This document shows positions 8,639 to 16,859 of a stretch of 64,000 nt of DNA, in pieces. This DNA is from Macrococcus capreoli (GTDB lineage: Bacteria > Bacillota > Bacilli > Staphylococcales > Staphylococcaceae). The stretch lies in contig NZ_JAOTIS010000005.1 of assembly GCF_025628935.1 (NCBI RefSeq), positions 1-64,000 of the forward strand, given 5' to 3'. The position numbers and the translations under genes were made by a program. How positions within the stretch are numbered: position 1 is the stretch's first letter; every line of letters begins with the position of its first letter. The notes below the pieces were generated by a model. The model had not been told where the DNA came from, did not search any database, and saw nothing but the letters and a program-made list of their open reading frames with translations.

Positions 8639-9425
8639 TTATTATATGAAACAAGCCTTAACCTTTATGATGTCATTCTTAATTGGTGCATTCATGTATT
8701 TACTTATGATTGTTTATATCTATCCAACGATTGAAAAGATGGATGGCTTAGAAGAAATGATGAAACAAATGCCGAAAGAACTTAATGCAATATTTAATAT
8801 GAGTGCGGGATTACAAGATATTAACCAATTTATTGCGATGGAATATTACGGCATGATCTTTATTATTTTAATGTTGTGTTTCTCAATTATGCTTGCGAAT
8901 AATTTATATGGTAAATGGATTGAGAATAAATCACTCGCAAATATATTAAACTTGCCATTCTCAAGAATTTCAATTATGAGTCAAATACAAATTGCAGCAA
9001 TTATCGCACATGTGGTATTTGGTGTATTGATGGCATTTGCATGTGTAGGATTGATTAACTGGATTGTTGAGAACCCTGAATATGACTTTTGGAATCTATT
9101 CCATTTGAACATACTGGGGACAGTAGTATTCTTGATAATCTGTTTGTTTACATTAACATGTATGCTTATCTTTAATGAAGCGAAACATGGCTTGCTCGCT
9201 GCAAGTGGAATGGCATTATTAATGTATGGATTATCAATCGGATCTAAACTGAGTGAAGATGTAGAATGGATGAAAAACTTTACGATTTTTAGTTTATATG
9301 ACAGCGCAAAAGTATCAAGTGGAGATGCTGATTTAATGCTGAATTATGGCATAAGCATCGGTATTATTGTATTACTCTTTATTGTGAATTTAGTGTTGTT
9401 TAATAAAAAAAATTTAAGTTTATAA
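8625..9425 (+). CDS. ABC-2 type transporter permease
   Basis: Protein of 266 aa with about six hydrophobic segments and an ABC-2 permease profile. The start at 8625 is chosen because GAGGTGAGC lies just upstream, inside the end of the ATPase gene (14-nt overlap); a longer reading from 8607 has no ribosome site. It should form the membrane channel for the ATPase encoded at 7748. It ends next to a dispersed structured repeat at 9430. Confidence 0.88.
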   Translation: MTLFNYYMKQALTFMMSFLIGAFMYLLMIVYIYPTIEKMDGLEEMMKQMPKELNAIFNMSAGLQDINQFIAMEYYGMIFIILMLCFSIMLANNLYGKWIENKSLANILNLPFSRISIMSQIQIAAIIAHVVFGVLMAFACVGLINWIVENPEYDFWNLFHLNILGTVVFLIICLFTLTCMLIFNEAKHGLLAASGMALLMYGLSIGSKLSEDVEWMKNFTIFSLYDSAKVSSGDADLMLNYGISIGIIVLLFIVNLVLFNKKNLSL

Positions 9426-9429
9426 AAGG

Positions 9430-9570
9430 GGAGGCTGTCTGATATGCGTTTAGGACCGAACAAATTGGAAGCAACACCAAGGAATCGCTCTTTGATTTCG
9501 AAGGGGTTGGTGAAATTTACGAGGTCCTGCATATAAGACGCCGTTTAGGAGGCTGTCTGATATGCGTTTA
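9430..9570. repeat. Dispersed structured repeat, copy 1 (with partial second unit)
   Basis: GGAGGCTGTCTGATATGCG begins both 9430 and 9548, giving one unit of 118 bp and the start of another. The interior can fold: GGACC pairs with GGTCC, CACCAA with TTGGTG, and an apical AATC-GCTCTT-GATT hairpin. The same unit, with compensating changes, recurs at 37951. It sits in the 3' region of the ABC permease operon. Confidence 0.8.
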
Positions 9571-9573
9571 AGT

Positions 9574-9600
9574 AAGTCACTCAAATGAGTGGCTTTTCTT
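9574..9600 (+). terminator. Terminator of the TetR-ABC operon
   Basis: AAGTCACTCA / TGAGTGGCTT stem with a short loop, followed by TTCTTATTTT. It begins where the truncated second repeat unit ends. Confidence 0.75.
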
Positions 9601-9655
9601 ATTTTACTTGTCAGTTGAGTTTGGGTAAACTGATAAAAAAGAGCGGGGTGAGTAT

Positions 9656-10291
9656 ATGCAATACGAAGTGAAAAGAATCTGTATTGGGCAAATTGAAAAG
9701 AAGACGTTTAATGGCAAAGAAACAGAGACAGCGTACTATAAATATCCGATTAAAATGCCGACATTATTGACAGCAACAGGATTTGTAGGGGATCATCAAG
9801 TGTATAAAGCGCATGGTGGCGTGAATAAAGCTGTATGTTTATATGACTTTAACGACTATGCTTTATGGCAAGATTATATGAACACTGATACGGAATTTAC
9901 GTTAATGGGTGAGAATATTACCACTGTCGGATTAGATAAAGATACAATTTGTATTGGAGATACATTTAGACTCGGTGAAGCGGTCATTCAAGTGACTGAA
10001 GGACGTGGTCCATGTAATACGATAGCGCAAGTTCATAATGTTCCTGATATTGTGAAGATGATGTGTGTGAGTCGTGCAACAGGTTGTTATTTTAGAGTGC
10101 TTGTAGAAGGTATGGTTGCACCAAACAGTCAGTTGGAGTTAATGGTGAAAGATAATAATGGCTTTACTTTAAATGAATATAATGAATTAATGTACGGTGA
10201 CAGAGATAATCAAGTATTGATAAATAAGGCATTAACCGTTGATGCATTGCCTGAAGAAAAGAAAGAAAAGTTTAGAAAGTTTATAAAATAA
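9656..10291 (+). CDS. MOSC domain-containing protein, YiiM-like
   Basis: Protein of 211 aa. Recognisable MOSC features: GFVGDHQVYKAHGGVNKAVCLY near 40-62 and the cysteine-bearing RGPCNTIAQVH near 122-132, followed by a C-terminal helical 3-alpha-like segment. YiiM-type proteins use molybdenum cofactor to reduce N-hydroxylated compounds such as 6-hydroxylaminopurine, but the substrate here is not shown by the sequence. A GCGGGGTGAG ribosome site precedes the ATG. It appears to be transcribed alone. Confidence 0.88.
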   Translation: MQYEVKRICIGQIEKKTFNGKETETAYYKYPIKMPTLLTATGFVGDHQVYKAHGGVNKAVCLYDFNDYALWQDYMNTDTEFTLMGENITTVGLDKDTICIGDTFRLGEAVIQVTEGRGPCNTIAQVHNVPDIVKMMCVSRATGCYFRVLVEGMVAPNSQLELMVKDNNGFTLNEYNELMYGDRDNQVLINKALTVDALPEEKKEKFRKFIK

Positions 10292-10362
10292 ATGAATCCC
10301 CTTCAATTTTATTGAATATTCTGATAAATTATTGTTAGAGTATAAAATTGAGGGGGTTATTT

Positions 10363-11568
10363 ATGAAGACTTTTATTGCAGCAGATGATGTGATGTCTTT
10401 ATGGGCGATTATCGTTATTTTTAGTAGTTTAAGTATTTATTTAGAATTGAAATTCAAATGGGCTGCTAAAATTTCAGGCGCAATTCTCGCGTTAATTTTT
10501 GCGTTAGTCTTATCAAATATTAAAATCATACCAACAGAGTCTATCGTTTATGATCAAGTATGGGGGTTTATTATACCTTTAGCATTACCACTTTTATTAT
10601 TTCAAATTGATATTAAAGCAATTTGGAAAGAGAGTGGAAGATTACTTGGTATTTTCTTATTAAGTTCTATAGGTACGGTAGTTGGGACTTTTATAGCATT
10701 CTTCTTACTGAAGAATCATATTTCTTATCTAGATAAATTAAGTGCGATGATGAGTGCGAGTTATATTGGAGGTGGTGTAAACTTTGCTGCAATGGCGTTA
10801 AAGTTTGATCCACCAAAAGATGTGATTTCAGCTGCAGTTGTAGCTGATAATTTAATGACAGCGATATTTATTCTGACATTAATGGCGATTCCAACGATTC
10901 AATTTTTTAGAAATAAATTTAGAACACCGCATATTGACGAAGTAGAAGGGACACATAATGCAAGTCATGATGATTACTTTAGCCGAAAAGAAATCTCATT
11001 ATTAGATATCGCACTTAATTTTGGTGCAGCATTTTTTATCGTAGCAATTTCATTTAAATTATCAGAACTTATGACGAATATTTTACCTAAACCAGAGGGT
11101 AACATTCTATACGAAATGTTTACAGGACTAGTGACGGATAAATATTTAATCTTAACTACATTTACTTTTATTTTGCTGTTATTATTCCCGAAATTCTTTA
11201 AACAACTCAATGGTAGTAGTGAATTTGGTACATTCTTAATATACTTATTCTTCTTTGTTTTAGGAATTCCAGCTTCAATTCCACTCATCATTCAAACAGC
11301 GCCATTGTTACTCGTATTCGTATTTAGCATTGCGATGACGAATTTAATCATTAGTTTAATCGGTGGTAAACTAATCGGTGCAGATTTAGAAGAAATATTA
11401 TTAGCAAGTAACGCAAATATTGGAGGACCAACAACTGCAGCAGCTTTAGCGATTGCAAAAGGTTGGCATAAATTAATTGGACCAATTTTAGTAGTCGGTA
11501 CGTTAGGCTATATTATTGGGAATTATATTGGTACGGCAATCGGTATCTTCTTAAGTAATTATGTGTAG
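10363..11568 (+). CDS. DUF819 family integral membrane protein
   Basis: Protein of 401 aa with about ten to twelve hydrophobic helices and glycine-rich segments (SASYIGGGVNFAAMA; SNANIGGPTTAAALA) repeated in the two halves, as in the DUF819 family of putative transporters. The start at 10363 follows AGGGGG by 6 nt; a TTG at 10348 lies upstream of that site and is unlikely. The M42 peptidase gene starts 40 nt downstream, so import of a peptide or amino acid linked to that enzyme is possible but not shown. Confidence 0.88.
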   Translation: MKTFIAADDVMSLWAIIVIFSSLSIYLELKFKWAAKISGAILALIFALVLSNIKIIPTESIVYDQVWGFIIPLALPLLLFQIDIKAIWKESGRLLGIFLLSSIGTVVGTFIAFFLLKNHISYLDKLSAMMSASYIGGGVNFAAMALKFDPPKDVISAAVVADNLMTAIFILTLMAIPTIQFFRNKFRTPHIDEVEGTHNASHDDYFSRKEISLLDIALNFGAAFFIVAISFKLSELMTNILPKPEGNILYEMFTGLVTDKYLILTTFTFILLLLFPKFFKQLNGSSEFGTFLIYLFFFVLGIPASIPLIIQTAPLLLVFVFSIAMTNLIISLIGGKLIGADLEEILLASNANIGGPTTAAALAIAKGWHKLIGPILVVGTLGYIIGNYIGTAIGIFLSNYV

Positions 11569-11608
11569 TGTATAATAATTTTAACTGATATTTTAAGGGG
11601 TTGTAAGC

Positions 11609-12676
11609 ATGGATGAACAATTAACATTACTTAAGAAGATGACAGATACAAATGCACCAGCAGGATTTGAATTACCAATGACAAACTTAATGAAAGATTT
11701 ATTTGATGGACTAAATATTGAAAGTATTCGTGATAATACGGGTAGTATTTTTGGAGTTCGTAAGGCAGATAGTAAGCACTCAATTATGTTACTCGGCCAC
11801 TTAGATGAAATAGGATTTATGGTTACTGAAATTACGAAACAAGGATTTATTAAATTTACGAACCTTGGCTATTGGTCACCCATCGTCATGACGAGTCAAA
11901 AAGTGACGATTCATACGAAAGACAGAGATATTCGAGGTGTAATAGGTGGAAAGCCACCCCATGTTTTAAGTGCTGAAGACCGTAATAAAGTAAGTTTAGA
12001 TAACATGTTTATTGATATTGGAACTGCATCTTATGAGGAAACGATTGCATCAGGTATTAAAGTTGGAGATTGCATTACACCATATTCAGAATTTGAAGTG
12101 ATGGAGAATCCAAAATATTTATTAGCGAAAGCTTTCGATAATCGATTTGGGTGTGCGTTAGCATATGAAGTAGCTAAAAATGTGACAAATCCAAAGATAA
12201 ATCTATATTCAGGTGCAGTAACACAAGAAGAGACGATGTCACGTGGATCTAAGACAGCAGCTAATTTAGTGAAACCAAGTTTAGCGATTGCGATGGATGT
12301 ATGTTTCTGTTCATTAACGCCTGGTATGGAGAATGAGGGCAATGCGAAGATGGGTGAAGGACCTGTGATTGTATTGTCGGATGCATGGAACATCGCGCAT
12401 GTATGTTTCAAGCAATATATTATGGATGTTGCAAAAGATCAAGGTATCAATATTCAGTTTGACCACTTAACAGGAGGTTATACTGATGCAGGGCATGTGG
12501 CGCAAAGTAATACTGGTGTACCTGCTGTAACAATCGCAGTGCCGACGCGTTATATTCATAGTAATGTGTCGATGATGCATAGAGAAGATTACGCAAATGC
12601 TGTGAAATTAATGACTGCAGTTGTTGAAGGATTAGATGATACGGTTGTGGAGCAGATCACCAGTCAAACTTACTAG
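11609..12676 (+). CDS. M42 family metallopeptidase (glutamyl aminopeptidase-like)
   Basis: Cytoplasmic 355-aa di-metal aminopeptidase. Metal ligand motifs are in the family order: GHLDEIGFMV near residue 66, DNRFGCALA near 176, TQEETMSRGSK near 208 (catalytic glutamate pair), and TDAGH near 291. M42 enzymes trim N-terminal residues from short peptides and form dodecamers. AGGGGTTGTAAGC precedes the ATG. Substrate preference cannot be read from sequence; some relatives are mislabelled cellulases. Confidence 0.92.
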   Translation: MDEQLTLLKKMTDTNAPAGFELPMTNLMKDLFDGLNIESIRDNTGSIFGVRKADSKHSIMLLGHLDEIGFMVTEITKQGFIKFTNLGYWSPIVMTSQKVTIHTKDRDIRGVIGGKPPHVLSAEDRNKVSLDNMFIDIGTASYEETIASGIKVGDCITPYSEFEVMENPKYLLAKAFDNRFGCALAYEVAKNVTNPKINLYSGAVTQEETMSRGSKTAANLVKPSLAIAMDVCFCSLTPGMENEGNAKMGEGPVIVLSDAWNIAHVCFKQYIMDVAKDQGINIQFDHLTGGYTDAGHVAQSNTGVPAVTIAVPTRYIHSNVSMMHREDYANAVKLMTAVVEGLDDTVVEQITSQTY

Positions 12677-12678
12677 TG

Positions 12679-12707
12679 TTGAGTGAATTGGTTGATTGTG
12701 GTAAAAT
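12679..12707 (+). promoter_or_regulatory. Sigma-A promoter of the 67-aa gene
   Basis: TTGAGT (12679-12684), 17-nt spacer, TAAAAT (12702-12707), 27 nt before the ATG. Confidence 0.65.
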
Positions 12708-12734
12708 AGAAACGAATCAACTAAGGAGGCCAAT

Positions 12735-12938
12735 ATGAAGAAGAATTTAATGCGATTCGCAATAGTAGCAGTGATGATTTTAGTTGTAGCAAGTGTGTTA
12801 GTCGCAGCAGAAAGTTACTTTAATTGGCAAGAAATTAATGCACTTGTAGAAGGTGCTAACGCACGTGGATTAGACTATGAGTTAACGATTACAAATGAAT
12901 TAACAAATGATTACATATTTGAAACGAAAGCAAGCTAA
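12735..12938 (+). CDS. Small membrane-anchored or secreted protein, 67 aa
   Basis: The N-terminus is a basic start followed by one hydrophobic stretch (residues 8-26), either an uncleaved anchor or a signal peptide with an AAA/AES cut. The rest is a 40-residue polar domain. No family recognised. It has its own promoter at 12679, an AAGGAGG ribosome site and an intrinsic terminator, so it is a compact monocistronic gene. Confidence 0.75.
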   Translation: MKKNLMRFAIVAVMILVVASVLVAAESYFNWQEINALVEGANARGLDYELTITNELTNDYIFETKAS

Positions 12939-12964
12939 TACCCACTGTGAAGTGGGTATTTTTG
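12937..12964 (+). terminator. Terminator of the 67-aa gene
   Basis: AATACCCACT / AGTGGGTATT stem with a 4-nt loop and a short T-run. Confidence 0.85.
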
Positions 12965-12978
12965 TGGGGAGGATTACA

Positions 12979-13383
12979 TTGAGGAAGAAAAAGATAAGGG
13001 GTAAGAAACGTATTTTTAGAAAGATTAAACAATCGGTAATTGACCATAATCAAATAGATATTCATGGCTATAATAGTATTTATATACCGCAATTTTTATA
13101 TGTAAATGAATCGTACAAAAATGATAAGGTATTTTATCGAATCTATAAAGCAATGATTAGTAAAGTCAAAAATAGTATTTTTGATTTTAAAAGATCAATT
13201 TATATCAATGAAACATATCCAATGAATTCTCACTTAATCATTCAACAAGATATGTACAGGGATAATTTAGTATTAGATCAGAAACATAACAAAAGTAATC
13301 TAATAAAAAATCTAGAGAGAAATTTAGAAGTAACATTTGAAAAAATAAAAGATGATGAAGTAATTTGGATTGCTAAAATTTAG
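12979..13383 (+). CDS. Unknown basic 134-aa protein paired with a nucleotidyltransferase
   Basis: Not recognised. TTG is taken as the start because GGGGAGG lies 6 nt upstream; reading further upstream would run through the preceding terminator. The first 20 residues are strongly basic (RKKKIRGKKRIFRKIK), the rest mixed and polar, with no membrane segment. The stop is 9 nt before the nucleotidyltransferase gene, so the two are probably cotranscribed. The basic N-terminus could bind nucleic acid, but nothing in the sequence fixes a role. Confidence 0.72.
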   Translation: MRKKKIRGKKRIFRKIKQSVIDHNQIDIHGYNSIYIPQFLYVNESYKNDKVFYRIYKAMISKVKNSIFDFKRSIYINETYPMNSHLIIQQDMYRDNLVLDQKHNKSNLIKNLERNLEVTFEKIKDDEVIWIAKI

Positions 13384-13392
13384 AGGTGAATT

Positions 13393-13947
13393 ATGCGGAA
13401 TGATCTTAATAACTGGAAGAAGTTTAGAGTTTTTGAATTAACTTTACTCATGAAAGATGCATCTTTTGATTGGTTATTAGCAGGTGGACATGCTCTTGAT
13501 GAATTTTTAAAATTTAGAATCCGTGAACATGAAGATATAGATATATTGATTGATATTAAAAATGTCGATGAAGTACTAGACTATTTTAAAGATTATCAAA
13601 TTTATATCGCCAGAAATGGTAAGTTAATTGACGTTGATGGAGTTGATATATTACTAACTGATTCATTATGGGTTGCTGAGGATGAAGTATCACCATTTTT
13701 CCTTGAAGTACTGTTTTTTGAGTCAGATAATGGCGAATGGATTTATAAGAGAAATAGAGATATTCGTCGATCTATTGATTATAGTTATTTTATTTCAAAT
13801 GGTATTAAAGTAATACAACCCGAAATTCAATTGCTATACAAGATGAATAGCAGCAATGTTCGTGATAAAGATTTAGTAGACTATGAAGCAGTGTATACAA
13901 AATTAAGTGATGATCAAAGAGAATGGTTGGACAGATTTGTTAAGTAG
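13393..13947 (+). CDS. Nucleotidyltransferase-fold protein (aminoglycoside 2''-adenylyltransferase-like)
   Basis: Protein of 184 aa. LLAGGHALDEFLKFR followed by EHEDIDILI (residues about 28-52) matches the GG...hDxD active site of the polymerase-beta-like nucleotidyltransferase superfamily, close to the GGWALD...RxHxDxD pattern of ANT(2'')-type proteins. Relatives of this size are mostly uncharacterised and need not confer antibiotic resistance. It could also be the enzymatic half of a toxin-antitoxin-like pair with the 134-aa protein upstream. GAGGTG precedes the ATG. Confidence 0.78.
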   Translation: MRNDLNNWKKFRVFELTLLMKDASFDWLLAGGHALDEFLKFRIREHEDIDILIDIKNVDEVLDYFKDYQIYIARNGKLIDVDGVDILLTDSLWVAEDEVSPFFLEVLFFESDNGEWIYKRNRDIRRSIDYSYFISNGIKVIQPEIQLLYKMNSSNVRDKDLVDYEAVYTKLSDDQREWLDRFVK

Positions 13948-13963
13948 AATAAATTTTTAAGAT

Positions 13964-13999
13964 TCAACTATCTTTTATTATAAGATAGTTGACTTTTTT
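13964..13999 (+). terminator. Terminator overlapping a PadR-like palindrome
   Basis: A palindrome at 13964-13992 (arms TCAACTATCTT / AAGATAGTTGA) is followed by TTTTTTT. Its core resembles the operator-like palindrome at 14011-14031, so it may serve as both terminator and regulator site. Confidence 0.7.
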
Positions 14000-14010
14000 T
14001 ATTTTCTAGA

Positions 14011-14031
14011 CTATCTTATATTATAAGATAG
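14011..14031 (+). promoter_or_regulatory. Candidate PadR operator
   Basis: Near-perfect palindrome with core ATCTTATATTATAAGAT lying 25 nt before the padR start and just upstream of AAGGAGG. A further ATCTTG half-site follows at 14034. PadR regulators commonly repress their own operon from such AT-rich dyads. Confidence 0.65.
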
Positions 14032-14055
14032 CTATCTTGAGTAAGGAGGTTTCAA

Positions 14056-14394
14056 ATGTCAGTACATAATCAAATGATGAAAGGGTTGCTAGATGGAGCG
14101 ATTTTAGGTCTAATTTCACAAGGTGAGACATATGGATATGAGATATTAGAAAAATTAAAAGAAAACGAATTTCCTGAAATTAGTGATGGTAGTATTTATC
14201 CTGTATTGTTACGGCTTGATAAGAAAGGATACGTCAGTACACGAATGATAAAATCTGATACCGGTGGTCCGAAAAGAAAATATTATTCCATTACGGATGA
14301 TGGAATGGAAGAGTTAATTGTATTTAAACAAAAATGGGATTTATTGAATACAGGCATTAATAATTTGATGAGGAGTGTTGATGATGTTAAGTAA
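14056..14394 (+). CDS. PadR family transcriptional regulator
   Basis: Protein of 112 aa with the PadR winged-helix (GLLDGAILGLISQGETYGYEI... SDGSIYPVLLRLDKKGYV), wing motif GPKRKYYSITDDG and a short C-terminal helix. AAGGAGG lies 6 nt upstream of the ATG. The start of the HAAS-domain membrane gene overlaps its end, the classic PadR-HAAS pairing that often senses membrane stress. Confidence 0.92.
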   Translation: MSVHNQMMKGLLDGAILGLISQGETYGYEILEKLKENEFPEISDGSIYPVLLRLDKKGYVSTRMIKSDTGGPKRKYYSITDDGMEELIVFKQKWDLLNTGINNLMRSVDDVK

Positions 14395-15157
14395 TGAAGC
14401 GGAACATTTTTTATTACAATTAAGATTAGAGTTGGCATCAAAAGGTAAGAAAGACGAAGATATATATGCAATTGAAGCAGAATTACGTGATCATTTGTAC
14501 GAAGCAGAATTACGTGGTGAAAGTGTAGAAAGCGTAACAGGGGGATCGGTAAAAGATTATATAAAGTCAATTTCAAATGAACTACCATTTGATAAAGGGA
14601 TATTTAGTTTTATATTCTTGATGATACTTTCAGCAATCATATTTTTTACAGTTCCTAATTTAATTCAAGGAGATTTTGATGTCTCTGTATACAAAGTGGT
14701 TTATTATAGCTTATTAATCTTTGTAATTGCACCACTAGAATTGTGGATAATGAAAAATTTACTAATAAAATATGGTGATACAAAAAAAACATATTTTTTA
14801 GTAATAGCTATGTCAATGGCAATGCTTGCGTTTATGATTTTAGGAGAATTATTTATGAGAAAGTACAAAAGTCCAAGCTTAGCAAGTCTAGATGATAAAT
14901 ACAGTTTCTTTATAGGAATTTTTATTGCCATTGTTTTTATTGTTATATGTATTATTTTAAAGCATTGGTTCTTTGTAGGTGTTATGGTTTATCTTCTATT
15001 ACCAGATTTATTAGGTATGCTACTCACAGATGGGAATCCTGAGAGTGAAAACTACATTAATATTTCGTTGATTACTTATACAGTAATGAATGTGATTATT
15101 GGTACTTTAGCAATTATTTATTTTAGAAGAGTAGAAAAGAAAGATAAGGTGAAATAA
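14384..15157 (+). CDS. HAAS (DUF1700/DUF1129-like) membrane protein, PadR partner
   Basis: Protein of 257 aa. The N-terminal 65 residues are an amphipathic helical domain (LRLELASKGKKDEDIYAIEAELRDHLYEAE) of the HAAS type that usually follows PadR genes; then six or so transmembrane helices. ATG at 14384 has AGGAG 8 nt upstream; 14381 is an alternative. The overlap with padR implies coupled translation. HAAS proteins are thought to link membrane state to PadR activity; this is family knowledge. Confidence 0.8.
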   Translation: MLSNEAEHFLLQLRLELASKGKKDEDIYAIEAELRDHLYEAELRGESVESVTGGSVKDYIKSISNELPFDKGIFSFIFLMILSAIIFFTVPNLIQGDFDVSVYKVVYYSLLIFVIAPLELWIMKNLLIKYGDTKKTYFLVIAMSMAMLAFMILGELFMRKYKSPSLASLDDKYSFFIGIFIAIVFIVICIILKHWFFVGVMVYLLLPDLLGMLLTDGNPESENYINISLITYTVMNVIIGTLAIIYFRRVEKKDKVK

Positions 15158-15618
15158 TGATGAAAATCAATAGTATACTCTTAAATGAAGATGGCTATGT
15201 AACATTTCCTTATGAAGTTCTAAAGCATATTGAGCCATATGTGAAATCATTAAAGTGGAAAATCAATGCACACGAAGTACTAGATGATGACTTTCAGTTT
15301 GATCATCCAAGTCATCAATTAATGGATGGTGAGATGTTATTAAGAACTTTAAAAGAATACTCAGATGTTCAATGGGTATGGGGTGTACTATCAGGTTTTC
15401 CGAATGAATTGAGTTGGGAAGAGATCGAAAGAGATGCTGTAATATATGATGTTACTGAAGATCTCGATATTTGGAAAGATGGGTTATCTCATATTGAAAG
15501 TAAAGCTATTTTTGAAATTGTAGCTATGGATAGTTCAGAAACAATCGTTCTAATAGATGAAGTAACCGTAATGGATGAATTATTAAAACACTTTCCGAAC
15601 TACGAAATATTGGAGTAG
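15157..15618 (+). CDS. Unknown 153-aa protein, possibly DUF2691
   Basis: No membrane segment. Acidic, tryptophan-rich centre (VQWVWGVLSGFP, LSWEEIE). The layout resembles Bacillus DUF2691 proteins of about 150 aa, but this is from memory and tentative. The ATG overlaps the preceding stop (TAATG) with AAGGTG upstream, so it belongs to the padR operon; an ATG three bases later is equally possible. Function unknown. Confidence 0.7.
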   Translation: MMKINSILLNEDGYVTFPYEVLKHIEPYVKSLKWKINAHEVLDDDFQFDHPSHQLMDGEMLLRTLKEYSDVQWVWGVLSGFPNELSWEEIERDAVIYDVTEDLDIWKDGLSHIESKAIFEIVAMDSSETIVLIDEVTVMDELLKHFPNYEILE

Positions 15619-15644
15619 AGTGGCAAATACAAGGAGTGGATTTA

Positions 15645-16088
15645 ATGCAATTCTTAATATCAAATGATAAAGAATCATATCGTAAAGTGATTCGAAAGTT
15701 ATTGGACTATGCTGATACGATATTAATAACGACTACATTGGGTGAAGATTTTACTCAAACGATTATTTATCAAAATCTATTACCTGAATTTATCGAAATG
15801 AAAGTACGAAGGAAATGGCCAGGTACTCAAGGGAATCATCAAGGAAATCTGTATTATTTTCATTATAACGAGCGTGTGGTTAATGAGATAAAGTTATTTA
15901 ATTGTTTTTATAAAGAATCTATTCAGGATTACTCGCCAATAGAATTAGATATAGATATCGCTTTTTTAAAGCATGGTAAAAGTGTCTTATATTCTATCGC
16001 TCATGAATATGAAGTTAGAGTAATAGATAATCAGCTCGCTGGTGAATTAAAACAGATGGGGTTAAAAGTAGAGAAATTTGCGAGGTGA
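15645..16088 (+). CDS. Unknown 147-aa protein
   Basis: Not recognised. Start at 15645 chosen because AAGGAG lies 8 nt upstream; a GTG at 15636 overlaps that ribosome site. Soluble, mixed alpha/beta composition, no signal peptide. It sits in line with the padR operon (26-nt gap after the 153-aa gene) and 4 nt before the phosphatase gene, so it may share their transcript. Confidence 0.72.
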   Translation: MQFLISNDKESYRKVIRKLLDYADTILITTTLGEDFTQTIIYQNLLPEFIEMKVRRKWPGTQGNHQGNLYYFHYNERVVNEIKLFNCFYKESIQDYSPIELDIDIAFLKHGKSVLYSIAHEYEVRVIDNQLAGELKQMGLKVEKFAR

Positions 16089-16092
16089 AGAT

Positions 16093-16632
16093 ATGCGTAA
16101 AATTTATTTTATTAGACACTCTATTCGTGATATTCGTTTTAAACATGATGAAAGTGCACCATTGACTGAGGAAGGTATATTATTAGCTAATGGATTAGTT
16201 GAGGTATTTAAAGATAAAGAAATTATGAGGATTTTTTCTAGTCCTTTTAAACGTGCGATTGATACGGTGCAACCTATTGCGATTGATAAATCGATAAATG
16301 TTGAAATTGTACATGACTTTTATGAGAGAACAGTTGGGGATTGGATTGATAATTTCTCGGCATTTGCTGAACAACAGTGGAGCGACTTTGATTATAAATT
16401 AGAAAATGGTGAATCTCTTAAAGAGGTAAAGATAAGAATTGTACCTGCATTTGAAAAGTTGGTTGAGAATAGTGAAGGTGATATTATCATCTGTGGTCAT
16501 GGGACATCATTTTCAGTATTATTCAATCATTTGACGAATGGGGTATTTGGATACGATGAATTTCTTGAAATGAATATGCCAGATGTGTTTGAATATATCG
16601 TAGGTGAAAAAGTAATAGTAAAATATTTGTAA
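16093..16632 (+). CDS. Histidine phosphatase family protein
   Basis: Protein of 179 aa of the phosphoglycerate mutase-like superfamily. The catalytic motif is RHS (FIRHSIRD, residues about 6-13) instead of the usual RHG; the second histidine is in IICGHGTSFSVL near 134; FSSPFKRAIDTVQPI supplies the arginine pocket. The core histidine residues are retained. GAGGTG sits upstream of the ATG. Substrate not deducible. Last gene of the islet. Confidence 0.85.
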   Translation: MRKIYFIRHSIRDIRFKHDESAPLTEEGILLANGLVEVFKDKEIMRIFSSPFKRAIDTVQPIAIDKSINVEIVHDFYERTVGDWIDNFSAFAEQQWSDFDYKLENGESLKEVKIRIVPAFEKLVENSEGDIIICGHGTSFSVLFNHLTNGVFGYDEFLEMNMPDVFEYIVGEKVIVKYL

Positions 16633-16736
16633 ATCTTACCCGAAGTAATTTAAGTTAGGGCAAGAAATTCCATTATATTGAAAATCTGCCCTAACTACGA
16701 GAGCTTCGCGCAAGAATATCTATTAAAGGTAAGATT
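16632..16736. repeat. Nested inverted repeats, possible structured RNA or small mobile remnant
   Basis: Outer arms AATCTTACC (16632-16640) and GGTAAGATT (16728-16736) enclose inner arms GTTAGGGCA (16654-16662) and TGCCCTAAC (16687-16695), all perfect. No coding region and no T-run follows. No other copy was noticed in this window. Confidence 0.6.
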
Positions 16737-16809
16737 CTGCCTACTCGGAACCTAAAGTGAAAGAAAGAATCGTAAAAATGAAACCACAACCTCACAATCC
16801 TAAATAGCC

Positions 16810-16850
16810 CACAAAAACACCCTGCCATCACAAACTTGTGCATGGCGGGG
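16810..16850 (-). terminator. Terminator of ipdC
   Basis: On the minus strand, CCCCGCCAT pairs with ATGGCAGGG and is followed by GTGTTTTTG. It lies just past the ipdC stop codon. Confidence 0.75.
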
Positions 16851-16859
16851 TTTCTCAAA

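Noticed and set aside
12907-12978. N-terminal extension of the 134-aa protein
   Set aside because: It would run through the terminator of the preceding gene; the ribosome site points to TTG at 12979.
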